Positions 55,030-64,000 of a DNA stretch of 64,000 nucleotides are shown piece after piece. Every line of letters begins with the position of its first letter. Positions within the stretch are counted from its first letter, which is position 1. The translations under genes and the position numbers were made by a program. Source of the DNA: Phyto melanocephala (Eukaryota; Arthropoda; Insecta; Diptera; Rhinophoridae). The notes under the pieces are model-generated. The model saw only the letters and a program-made list of their open reading frames with translations. It did no database searches and was not told the DNA's origin. The stretch lies in NCBI GenBank assembly GCA_941918925.1, contig OW799233.1, forward strand, positions 136,346,533 to 136,410,532. Direction: 5' to 3'.

Positions 55030-56085
55030 GAATAAATAGTTAAACAGTTTAATATTTTGTTGTCTTTAAACGATAACATGCAAACTTGTGTGACGTTTTT
55101 TTGTTTAAATGGTACGATTTTTGTTTTTGTTTTTTCAATTTATTTTTAATGATTGGCCGAAATCTTTTGTAGAAAGTAGTAGCATTTGTTTTGACTATTT
55201 AATGCTTATCAATAGAGGATAGAATAAGTTAGAGATATGAAAATCAATTGAATTCAATTTCGCAATTCATTGATTTTGGTTTTATCGATAAATAATGGCA
55301 GATTAAATACTTAAGCTAATCATTATCTTGTGCAAAATAAATATGAAGGTGAACTATATTATTTGCAAACTTTGTTTTTTTTTTTTTTTTTGGAAAAAAA
55401 CACGATTAACGTCAATAATCTCTCAAGAGTAAATAACTTTGATAAACAAAATAATTCCCTTATCGCTGCGAAATATTATTAATTTTTGTCTTTCATTAAC
55501 GATTTCTATTGAGTTACTTCAAGTGCGAATGTTCTTCTGATTGTCAGGCTTTATTTGATTTGTAGATAAACTTTTCAGATTCATACATCAGTGGTATTTG
55601 TTTTTACTTGATTGAGAATATCCCACTGACGGTTGCAATATATTCAACCGTTATCAGAGAGTTATAAATATGTCTCGGTTTTCTTTCCGTATTTTCAACA
55701 AAAAGATACAAAAATTTTTTATTACTGGAATAATTAATAGACACGCTTGTTACTATTTTTGGATATGATATTCCTGCAGAGCTATTCGTTTTTGAACAAA
55801 CCGATTACTAATTGGCAAAGTTATCGACAAATATTATTCGAAGAAATATTAATTTCTTAATATACACATCAAGTTTATCAAGCTGCTAAATAATTTTTGA
55901 ACATACCAGTGACACCAAATTAAAAGCCGTAGCCCCGAAAATTTGTTGTAAGATGAATTAAAAAAAATTGGTTTTAATCTGACTGAGATATGAGCGTCAA
56001 ACTGCAACTGATTCGTTGTTTTGCTTAGAATTTACAAACGAAAACTAATTTTTTTTCTCTTTCTAGACGTTATGGATATCAAAGG
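55030..56085. other. No feature recognised
   Basis: AT-rich upstream region of lipase gene 2 with no gene or repeat that I can support. Confidence 0.45.
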
Positions 56086-56089
56086 AGTG

Positions 56090-56740
56090 TTCTTATTTAG
56101 TAAAACCCAGACTAAGCTAAGAAACATTTTAAGTCCATAATGGCCACTACTACAAAATGGCGTACAATGAATTCATGTATGATGGGTCAAATGTAATAAC
56201 TGGCAAATAACTTCCCTCAATATTGGCTTCAAACGAAAGGGGTTGATTAGTAGAATACAATAAATATGATAAAGTTAAAATCTAAGATGGCGCCCTAAAT
56301 AAAACGGCCGATACATGGTGGAAATATAGTGATTATGTCCTTGACTCTTTCAGCCTACACAATATTGGCATTAAAAGACATGCCCTTTAGAATACAATAA
56401 ACTATAAAATTACAAATTGTCGTCCAAAACAAAATGGCGGTTAACCCCACCAATATAGATATTAAATGAAAAAATTTGATTAGCAGAACATAAAACACAA
56501 TAAGAAAACTTTTAAATCCATAATGGCAGCGTACAATAAATGAACGTACAAATGGATCAAATCTACTAATTTTAAGTTAACTCTATTCAGTATTTTAAAA
56601 AGAGCTTGACCAATTTAACGGCGTTCGAGGAAAAAGCCGGATATATTTTCTTGACCCCATCAAAGATCTTGAATAGTAGTATACTATGTAAAAATTTAAA
56701 ATCAAATATGCAGTCGTCAGCTGGTCTAGGCTGACCTACC
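56090..56740 (-). repeat. Repeat E, diverged tandem units
   Basis: Recurring 'AAATGGCG/AAGATGGCG' cores and 'TAGAATACAATAAA' stretches every ~110-130 bp; the reverse complement resembles 120-480 ('CGCCATCTTGGA'). There is no coding capacity. Confidence 0.5.
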
Positions 56741-57075
56741 TCTGAACATTGATATATATTTATAACCTTTCTTGTTTTAGTTCAATTTACTGTAAACATA
56801 CTCTATTTAAGTAATAGAATGAAAAATATTACTACGATGGACTGGTACTCATCCGAAAATATTAAGCTTTTATTAAATTTTCTTTATTTTTAACACTTTA
56901 TTTTGTAACTTACTAAAAAATAAAATTATTTTTTATGCACTTAAGCAGCGTCTCATTCACATGTGGTATTCAAAAAATTTGGCGTATAACCTTCCTGCAT
57001 TACTAATTTCATGACTCATTAAACAGGAATAGATAAACCGACAAATCAACAAATATTAATTTCTAAAATATATTA

Positions 57076-57665
57076 AAGGTTTTCCAATAAGAGTGATATG
57101 ATTTGCTCAAAAAAAAAACACACTTACTGTTAAGGAAGAAAGTTTTTTTATTTAATGTTAAATACTTTCGACACAATTAAGTTCTAAACAAAATGTCATT
57201 CAAATGGTTCCACGACTTCTTCTGCATGAGCGAATTCGACGAACTGAATTTTCAGACACTTTCTCCACTAAATCAAGTTGTATGTCATGGCACGTTCAAT
57301 ATTGGTTTATAAAGTTTGAAGAGAGTCTGGTTTATTTCGAAAGACCAATGACTTTAAATAACTCTACAAGAAATAGTCTAATGGTGTTAAATCACGACTT
57401 CTTGGAGGCAATTCAATATCACAATTTCTTAAAATAATCGAATCTCCAACCTTTTCTTTCAGTAATTCGATTGTTGCATTTGCTGTGTGACACTTAGCCT
57501 CGTCTTGTTGGATCCAAATTTTGTCAAGATCAACTTCCCCCAATTTCGGCCATAAAAAGTTATCATCGATCTATACCGCGTTCTATTGACAGTAACGGTG
57601 TTACCAGCCTCATTTCAAAAGAAGTACGGACCGATGATTCCACCAGACCAAAAACCACACCAACC
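57076..57665 (-). pseudogene. Tc1/mariner relic (family H, copy 2)
   Basis: Its left end AGGTTTTCCAATAAGAGTGA is the complement of the right end of the 24310-25037 copy. The - strand still shows the FQKKYGPIIGGIIWSG-type segment near 57620-57660 and 'LTTANATIELLKEKVGDSII' (57420-57500), the helix after the catalytic Asp. Heavily mutated. Confidence 0.6.
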
Positions 57666-58182
57666 TATCAATTAAGGTGTCTTATTGGCACTAGAACATT
57701 ATATGTATGTATATCTCTCCACGATGAAATTGTAAAAACTACTGAATACAATTAAAAACAACTGACAGATCATGACTTATTAGAAATGACCGAAACGTCA
57801 CCTCAAAATCATAGCTCCCTAATGGATAGCCTTTTAACAGACTACATATTTTTAACAGGTGTCTTGTTTATTTTATTTTGTGTGTTAGTTGAATTTAAAA
57901 AAAAAAAATCAGACCGTTGCATATAGATTGGGTACAAAGGCAACCGTTTCAAAGATTAGTTGAAAAAAAAAATAATATATTCCAGTACCATTTAAACTAA
58001 AACTACTGACTTAAAGCGTATAAAAAAATAAATGTCAAATAGGTAACTGTACATAAGCACAGTGATGCGTTAAAATTAAACATTGTGGCAGAAAACTAAA
58101 CAAAATGGCAGAAAATAGCATAAAACTTTGCGTAATTAATTTATACTTACCTCAAGTAATTTGAAAGAAATAATAAATCTAA

Positions 58183-58766
58183 AGGCTGGGGCACAATGAA
58201 TCCGTCGTCCGTCAAACTTCAACTTCTCAACTGACATCAACGTATTGACGGAGAGGGGTTGGCACAATCAGTACTTTGTGTTGACGGATCATAAGTCAAG
58301 TTAAATTGTTGACTGCTGCGACAAATCAAAAACAAACAGCGCCGGCTGAAGGCCGATAATATTTATATAATTTTTTTTTACTTATCTTCACAATAACAAA
58401 AAATTAATAAAAACAAAAAAATATTTTTTTAAGAAAATGTCAATTTTGCTTTAAATTCATACAATCTATATAAAAAAAGAGTTTTGAACCGAAAACAACT
58501 GTATGCTTCTGTGGCGGCTCATGCATCACAGAAAAGTACGGCGGCTGCTGTAAAGCCGGTTGACTTCGCTTTTTGCGCACAACCATATGATAGCTGTCAA
58601 AGTACTCGACGTACTTCAAAAGTTAAAAGTTGGTCAACTTTTGTACTTTGCGTTGACGGAGACATACTGAATGTGACAACACTCATAAGAAAACATGTAT
58701 TTTAACTAAGTTGTCAGTTGAAAAAGTTGAAGTTTGACGGACGACGGATTCATTGTGCCCCAGCCT
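58183..58766. mobile_element. 584-bp MITE with TAA target duplication
   Basis: The terminal inverted repeats are at least 43 bp and perfect as read, starting AGGCTGGGGCACAATGAATC. The direct flanks are TAA at 58180-58182 and 58767-58769. Long TIRs with a 3-bp TAA duplication are the mark of PIF/Harbinger-type MITEs. The interior contains secondary inverted pieces ('TACTTTG.GTTGACGGA') but no transposase. Confidence 0.85.
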
Positions 58767-58769
58767 TAA

Positions 58770-59580
58770 CCATGTAGATATTTATAAAAAGGTCTTGCTT
58801 AAGTTTGTAATAGAAATTATTTGTCGAAGTGTTTTTTTTTTTTTTTGTTAATGTTTATTTTTAAAATAAAAAATCTTTGCTTTTGAATTTTCTCAGTTAA
58901 AGTGGGCGTAAAGTTTTTTATTGGCTCAATTAAGCAAGGATTTCAGTTTCATTTTAAAGCTTGAACAAATGAGCATTATTTGAGAAAAATTATGCTGCGC
59001 TTCGGTGGCCCCCAGAAGTTATATACGAGTTAGTGATGGCCCACGCGCTGAGTTTACCAACAAGTTGAGTCTCGCGACTTCTGCTAACAGTTTAATTGCT
59101 GTTGTCATATTTTTTTTTTGTTTGTGCTATGTGTTTGTCGCCAAAGAGTAAATTTTTAAATAATCCATACCCAAAGGCACTCAGTAGTGACAGGCAATTA
59201 AGCAGGAGCGTGATGGAATAAAAAAAATCATGTTTATAAAATTATTAACAACTACATCGAATAGGTAAGTGGCCCGTACCACTCTTCTACATTATCAACA
59301 TTTCGTTGCAACTTACCGTTGGTTCAAAGAGCTACTCACGTAATATCTGGTAAGATTCGCTATTGTAGTTTTAGATAAATAAGTTATTCCCCGAAAAAAG
59401 ACCCACTGTGCTTTGCATCGTTTACAAATTCATCAGCGGTATCAGATAAAATAGGTTGAAAATTCGTTTAAGCGATTGGTGCTATAAGTCAAATAATTAA
59501 ATTTCAGGTAAAGGAATTGTTTTATATTTAAAACTAAGGAGTCAAAAAAAACTTATACACATTATTTTAGCTAAAATTTA
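58770..59580. other. No feature recognised
   Basis: AT-rich intergenic DNA; 58977-59070 is locally GC-richer but has no supported reading frame. Confidence 0.4.
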
Positions 59581-59583
59581 TCC

Positions 59584-60540
59584 TGGGTGTATCAAATTTT
59601 TATTTGATTTTTTAAGAGCTATAGGAAAGTGAAAAAAAAACACATAAAATTCAGAAAAATTTCTGAAAACTTTATTTGAATCGACAGTACGGTCCATATA
59701 ATTTAATGTTTGAAGATTATTTCATGCTAATGTTGACCGCGACTGCGCCTCAAATGGTCTATCCGCTTAGTCCAATTTACCATACTCTCTCCAACATTTC
59801 GGCCGGTATCTCATGAATAAATGCTTCAATGTTGTCTTCCAATGCGTCAATTAAAGCGGGCATGTGTATATAGACATGAGCTTTAACATAGCCCCACAAA
59901 AAATAGTATAAAGGCATTAAATTGCACAATCTAGGCGGCCAATTGACTGGTCCCGAACGTGAAATATAATGTTCACCGAACTCGCCTCTCAATAAGTTTT
60001 TTGTTAAGCGTGCTGTGTGGCATGTGGCACCGTATTGGAGAAACCACATGTCATGCAAGTCAAGCTCTTACATTTTGGACAAAAACAAGTTGGATATCAT
60101 CTAGCGGTAGAGCTCACCATTCGCAGTTACGTTACGATTCGCATCATATTTGAAGAAGTACGGTCCAATGATGCTACCAGCTTATAAACCGCACCAAACT
60201 GTGACTTTGTTGGGATGCATTGGTAGCTCTTGCAATGCTTCTGGCTGATCTTCACTCCAAAATCGACAATTCTGCTTATTAGCGTAACCATTGAGCCAAA
60301 AATGAGCTTCGTCGCTGAACACAATTTTTCGATAAGAAGCGCGCGATGAGCTTTCTTAACAGAGAACGCATTTTGATAATAAAATTCAATAATTTGCAAG
60401 TGTTGTTCGTTTGTAAGACGATTCGTGGTTAAATTATAGACCAAACTGAAGATGTTTGACAGTGAAACAAAACACGAAACGTGCGTCAGCTGTTTAAACT
60501 AGTGTTGTCAAAAAGATAATAGCTAAAAACACACCCTTTA
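59584..60540 (-). pseudogene. Tc1/mariner transposon relic with both ends
   Basis: The right end reads TAAAGGGTGTGTTTTTAGCT on the - strand (60540 inward), as in the 6301 relic; the left end 'CTGGGTGTATC' (59584) is a diverged counterpart. The - strand has an N-terminus 'NRLTNEQHLQIIEFYYQNAF' (60127-60444), then, after breaks, 'MWFLQYGATCHTARLTKNLL' and 'NWPPRLCNLMPLYYFLWGYV' (59777-60058), the core of the family's catalytic domain. The tail 'HEIPAEMLERVW' precedes a stop. Confidence 0.75.
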
Positions 60541-60633
60541 TTATTTTAGTCCTAAAAAATTCATTATCAACTCTTATTTCGGTCAAAATGGACATAAATA
60601 AAATATACTTAAAAAAATTATTATCAAAATTAA

Positions 60634-61307
60634 AAGAAAACAGTGCTATATTCGGCCGTGCCGAATCTTATATACCTTTCACAACGTGTAGTCATGCAAT
60701 AACAATTGTTTGTATCACCATTCATCTCATATAAAATACGTACATAAGTATGTATGTATATACTGGTTAAAATAAATGTGGCATCGAATCCCAGCTGAGC
60801 CAAAAAAATTTTATTTTATTTAATATATTATTTATATTTTATTATTTTTTTTAATATATTTTTTTAAATTTTTTTTTAAAAAATTTTTGTAAATATTTTT
60901 TAAATATTTTTAAAATTTTTTTTTTGTAATTTTTTTATTTTTTTTTTATTTTTTTATTTTTAATATATTTTTTTTTTGTAATTTTTTTTTTTTTGGCATG
61001 TTTTTTACATGTATATATGTATGTTGTTGTTGTAATTGTGAAAAAAAACGAGGTGGTCGTGGTTTTTTGCTCATATCTCATAAAGTTATGGGGCGATTGT
61101 GCTGAATTTCAATAGCGATTCATTCCTGGATATTTCCAAGAGATTGATACCATAAACAGATCTGAGGAACATATAGTTGCTTCTAAATGTCAGGGCTTAA
61201 TAGGCTCCTCTATTCATAAGCTTTTCAGAAATGAAAATTGTAGAAATTACAAACGGAATGACAAAGCTATATATACCCTTGTGCACCACAGGTGAAGGGT
61301 ATAAAAA
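60634..61307 (+). mobile_element. HINE-C copy 5
   Basis: 'CAGTGCTATATTCGGCCGTG' with hairpin ATTCGGCCGTGCCGAAT (60650-60666), a diverged TATACCTTTCAC (60671-60682), 'CATCGAATCCCAGCTGAGCC' at 60783, T-rich tract, and GTGAAGGGTATA at 61291-61302. The CCGTCTGT microsatellite has been deleted ('CTTCTAAATGTCAGGGC'). Confidence 0.8.
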
Positions 61308-61320
61308 CGGATTATGAACT

Positions 61321-62230
61321 TTCAGATAAATAGCAAAAGATCTGAGGTTCATCGTCACACTGTTTCAAGAGTCATTAAACAGTATAAGGAAGACTTGAAA
61401 ATTAAAAGAAATCTAGATCAAAGAAAAGCAAAGAAAGTCAAAATACTCTTTTGAAGAGCAACGAACTCGTTTATGAGAAAAGCAGCCTGTAAAATTAAAT
61501 GCTCTGAGCCTTATATGCAGACAGCTTAAGTTTAAGCTTAAGGCTGGGTTAAAGTCGTCTAAAGTTCAGAAAGTTCAACTTTGCTATACCGTAAAAAAAT
61601 AATATTAAATAAACGAACAAAAAATTTAAGTTTAATTTTATAAAAAATACACCTGTTGTGTTGTGGATAATAAAACTTATTTATCGCAGGTCAAGATTTG
61701 TATGTACCTAATGGACAAAGTAATGTTCAAGAACAATACCAGACAAAAAAAACAAAAAAACAAACAACATTTTCAAAGAAGTTTCTTGTGTGGCAAACCA
61801 ATTGCAGTTGTTGGAAAGAGCCAAAAATTTGTGACATAATGCACGATAAATACCGAAATACTTTGTACGGAGAGTTCACAAAACATATTTTACCATTCTT
61901 AAAACAGCACAAAGTGCGTTTATATTTTAAGCTAGATTCGGCCTCATGCCACTATGGAAAAAATTAAGGGCCTTTCTTTAAGGTTAATTTGATACCACGG
62001 ATGTCAAATCCACCCAACTGTCCACAACTTCGGCCTGTGGAAAGATATTGGACTCTTGTGAAAAAAGGAACTAAAGAACACAGAACGTTATCTCAAGATA
62101 GGTCCGATATTACGTGCTAGTGGACCACCTCGTCCAGAAAGGTAACGGAAGCAAGTATAAAATATTTAATGGGTGGATTTCAGAGAAAAGTGAAAACATT
62201 AATAAATGCCGAGGAATATGCCAATATTTT
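61321..62230 (+). pseudogene. Tc1-like transposase relic
   Basis: 61698-61967 holds a frame with 'KKFLVWQTNCSCWKEPKI', 'EFTKHILPFLKQHKVRLYFK' and 'LDSASCHYGKN', matching the 'KVLVWxAIS...LLPFIxxHH...FWPDLASCHYAK' segment (second catalytic Asp region; the PDLA Asp is still present as LDSA). Downstream '…NPPNCPQLRPVERYWTLVKK' (62008-62065) is the NxPQLRPIExYWAxxK region. Stops and frameshifts break it. It abuts HINE-C copy 5. Confidence 0.65.
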
Positions 62231-62345
62231 AATGTGTATTAAATTTGCACTATATTTGTACATTACTCACGTCATTCGCCAAATACCAATTGGAGAGATA
62301 ACGTTAAAGTTAAAGTAGAACAAAAAAATATCACAATTTTAACAT

Positions 62346-62359
62346 TTTATTACTTTATT
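62346..62359 (-). terminator. Poly(A) signals of lipase gene 3
   Basis: Two AATAAA hexamers on the - strand (62351-62346 and 62359-62354), about 145-155 nt after the stop codon. Confidence 0.5.
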
Positions 62360-62501
62360 CGTTTAACAACAGGTTTATTGGAAACAACTTTAAGAGTAAT
62401 AATATTTACCGAACAACAATATTTATCGAAAAGTGTGTATAAGTGGGACACTTTTAACAAATACTGCATAAAGTAAAAACTAAACAATGCAGCTTTGCCA
62501 T

Positions 62502-63539
62502 TTAATGTGAAGTACCATAAGGCGCCTCACCATTAACAGGTACATAGTAATTACCAGTCGCCATGAGATCATTTGCCATGGAACCCATGCGTACGGAGCT
62601 ATAATTGAAAGTACAATTTTTGGCCACAGCATGCTTGTAAGTAGGACACTTCTGACTTGGAAAATTATCTTTAGCTAAAGATTCAATATAATAAGTTGCA
62701 GCACGTATATGAGAACATAAACCGATAAAGTCAATACCGCAACCTGGCTGAGATATACCACCATTAGGATAAAAGGCACCACTGCCAATGGGTTCCAAAA
62801 AGCCCAAGTTATCACCATTAGTATGAATAGTCTGGACATATAAAGCATCAGTATTGCATAAGCGTTTGTCGGGCTCATTATAGTTGAATAGAGGTGAAGC
62901 AGTATCTAAGCCAACAATGGTTTTAACTTTACCACTGGCAACATTTTTGCCAGCATAGCCAGCCACATGGGCACCTAAACTCTGGCCAATTATTTCCAAA
63001 GTACCAAAATCTAAGCCTTTGAGTTTAAAAAAAAGGTCTACCAACTCAGCAATTTTTTTACCGACTCCCGGAATGGCCAATACAGAGCTGATGTAATTTA
63101 TGGAACGAGCACGTCTCCAATCAATAGCAATTATATTGAAGTCTCCTTGAGAAAATAGAACTGTACGTATGCCTTTATTAAGACCGTCAAAACCGTTGGA
63201 TGTCCAACCGTGAACGATAATTCTAGTAGGATTCTTGGCATTAAAATTAGAAGCATTGATGGATGTTTTAGTGGCGAAAATTTCTTGACCCTCGCTGGGT
63301 TTAGCTCTGGTATACAAATAGAATTTAACAGGATTAACAAACAAACGATTTTCCATTTTTGCCGCAAACTTTAGATAAGATTCAGCATCATCCTTGTCAA
63401 CCCATGCGAAAGTGCCATCAATTTGTGGTACAAACCATCCATTTTTTCCATTCTTACGTTCTGACTGAGAAGTAACACTAGCAGCACTGGCTACAAGTTT
63501 ACTTGCAGAACACAAGGCTAATAACCAAATGGCTTGCAT
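62502..63539 (-). CDS. Secreted lipase, pancreatic-lipase-like family (gene 3)
   Basis: Single open exon, 345 aa, start ATG at 63539. The frame is open 49 codons further upstream, but that stretch is HINE sequence and the TATA box lies downstream of it, so the inner ATG, which opens a signal peptide (MQAIWLLALCSASKLVASAA), is preferred. Triad: Ser187, Asp212 (GLDTASPLF) and His277 (LCSHIRA); the HGW motif is normal (His110). The nucleophile elbow is GQSLGAHVAG, Gln replacing the usual His before Ser, and Asp is followed by Thr instead of Pro. Lid Cys pair 267-275; an extra Cys228 is present. The 70-bp intron of genes 1 and 2 is absent. Likely a diverged secreted lipase or phospholipase; catalysis probably retained. 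Confidence 0.92.
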   Translation of the reverse strand: MQAIWLLALCSASKLVASAASVTSQSERKNGKNGWFVPQIDGTFAWVDKDDAESYLKFAAKMENRLFVNPVKFYLYTRAKPSEGQEIFATKTSINASNFNAKNPTRIIVHGWTSNGFDGLNKGIRTVLFSQGDFNIIAIDWRRARSINYISSVLAIPGVGKKIAELVDLFFKLKGLDFGTLEIIGQSLGAHVAGYAGKNVASGKVKTIVGLDTASPLFNYNEPDKRLCNTDALYVQTIHTNGDNLGFLEPIGSGAFYPNGGISQPGCGIDFIGLCSHIRAATYYIESLAKDNFPSQKCPTYKHAVAKNCTFNYSSVRMGSMANDLMATGNYYVPVNGEAPYGTSH

Positions 63540-63580
63540 AGTTAAAAAATTATAATGAATATCTGTCCTGAGTTGAATAC

Positions 63581-63590
63581 TATTTATATA
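63581..63590 (-). promoter_or_regulatory. TATA box of lipase gene 3
   Basis: TATATAAATA on the - strand, 42-51 bp upstream of the ATG, comparable to genes 1 and 2. It lies within a few bases of the HINE end that starts near 63593. Confidence 0.65.
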
Positions 63591-63592
63591 AA

Positions 63593-63710
63593 TTTTTGTA
63601 CACACCCCACCAAAAAAATGGTATGGCGGTGTATTCATTTCGTCATTACGTTTGTAACACAAGTAAATATTCATTGAAGTTCCCATAAAGTATAACTGTC
63701 TTAGTACCGG
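63593..63710 (-). repeat. HINE-A end at the lipase gene 3 promoter
   Basis: Read on the + strand: 'TTGTACACACCCCACC', 'AAAAAAATGGTATGGCGGTG', 'TTCGTCATTACGTTTGTAAC' and 'CCCATAAAGTATAACTG' are the HINE-A end B in order, with point changes. The remainder of the element is missing. Confidence 0.65.
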
Positions 63711-63740
63711 TGTAATTTAAGGATGATCTTATGTTATATC

Positions 63741-63870
63741 TGTGCCCCGGTAGACTAGTCAGTAGTGTGCTGGTCTGCTAGTCTGGGGTTGTGGGTTCAA
63801 TTCCTGCCAGACACTCTGGACTGATCTGCATGACCGTCACTTATTTTGTTTTCTATTCTATTTTTTTTTT
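63741..63870 (+). repeat. tRNA-derived SINE head
   Basis: 63751-63770 'TAGACTAGTCAGTAGTGTGC' resembles an A box, and 63791-63803 GGGTTCAATTCC a B box. Together with 'CCAGACACT' they resemble a 72-nt tRNA-like unit, followed by an unrelated segment and a T-rich tract at 63860. Mismatched acceptor stem and trailing body favour a SINE over a tRNA gene. Confidence 0.5.
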
Positions 63871-64000
63871 ATTCTATTCAGGTATCACAAAGGGATCAAA
63901 ATTATGGATCCAAGTAAGCTGCATAACAGCTGCCTGTTCTTCTTACGTAGCTAGTAGCTAAGTCTGTTCGTTGAAAGCATGGAACGAACATTAAAATATT

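Noticed and set aside
63540..63686. N-terminal extension of lipase gene 3 by 49 residues
   Set aside because: The extension lies in a HINE end and upstream of the TATA box, whereas the inner Met starts a good signal peptide.
63741..63815. Functional tRNA gene
   Set aside because: The acceptor stem does not pair and the unit runs on into a SINE-like body.

Overview
The window looks like nuclear DNA of a higher fly (Diptera, Brachycera; possibly a calyptrate, but species cannot be read from it). It is very AT-rich and is mostly transposon debris. The host genes are small signal-peptide lipases of the pancreatic-lipase-like family typical of flies, two with a single 70-bp intron, and all behind TATA promoters. 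The commonest repeats have the build of INE-1/DINE-1 (Helentron-associated) elements of flies: subterminal inverted repeats, a terminal hairpin, an internal tandem array and GTGGGCGTGGC-type motifs.

Layout. 1-37.5 kb: no host gene that I can recognise. It holds decayed Tc1/mariner copies (5' scrap at 1.97; coding relics at 6.3, 10-11.3, 16.5, 24.3 kb), non-LTR scraps (8.5, 9.7, 13.6, 30.0 kb), a Penelope-like reverse transcriptase piece (19.2 kb), a Helitron helicase tail (35.6 kb), several TIR/MITE elements, and two INE-1-like families called here HINE-A (2.3-5.1, 25.6-32.5 kb) and HINE-C (16.9, 21.9 kb). 37.6-38.7 kb: lipase gene 1 (+). 40.6-44.2 kb: more HINE-A, MITEs and HINE-C. 44.3-49.6 kb: an apparently complete non-LTR retrotransposon of the R1 clade (-), both ORFs open, sitting inside an (ACAT)n microsatellite. 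51.7-53.6 kb: HINE-C and a mariner relic. 53.85-54.94 kb: lipase gene 2 (-). 56-62.3 kb: repeats, a MITE with TAA target duplication, three more Tc1/mariner relics and a HINE-C. 62.5-63.54 kb: lipase gene 3 (-). A tRNA-like SINE head ends the window.

The three lipases share the Ser-Asp-His triad at equivalent positions and a short lid loop; genes 1 and 2 share an identical 40-nt first exon. They are paralogues spread over 26 kb and separated by repeats, probably secreted digestive or storage lipid/phospholipid hydrolases. Gene 1 has lost the usual His of the oxyanion-hole HG motif, and gene 3 has no intron and a GQSLG nucleophile elbow. HINE relics lie directly upstream of the promoters of genes 1 and 3.

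The most striking items are the R1-clade (Waldo-like) element in its probable target repeat with an AUGA ORF1/ORF2 overlap; a 0.6-kb internally deleted mariner carried as passenger in three HINE-A copies with an empty-site paralogue in the same window; a four-deep nested insertion at 29.3-32.5 kb; and a 640-bp TIR element that carries a possible spliced reading frame.
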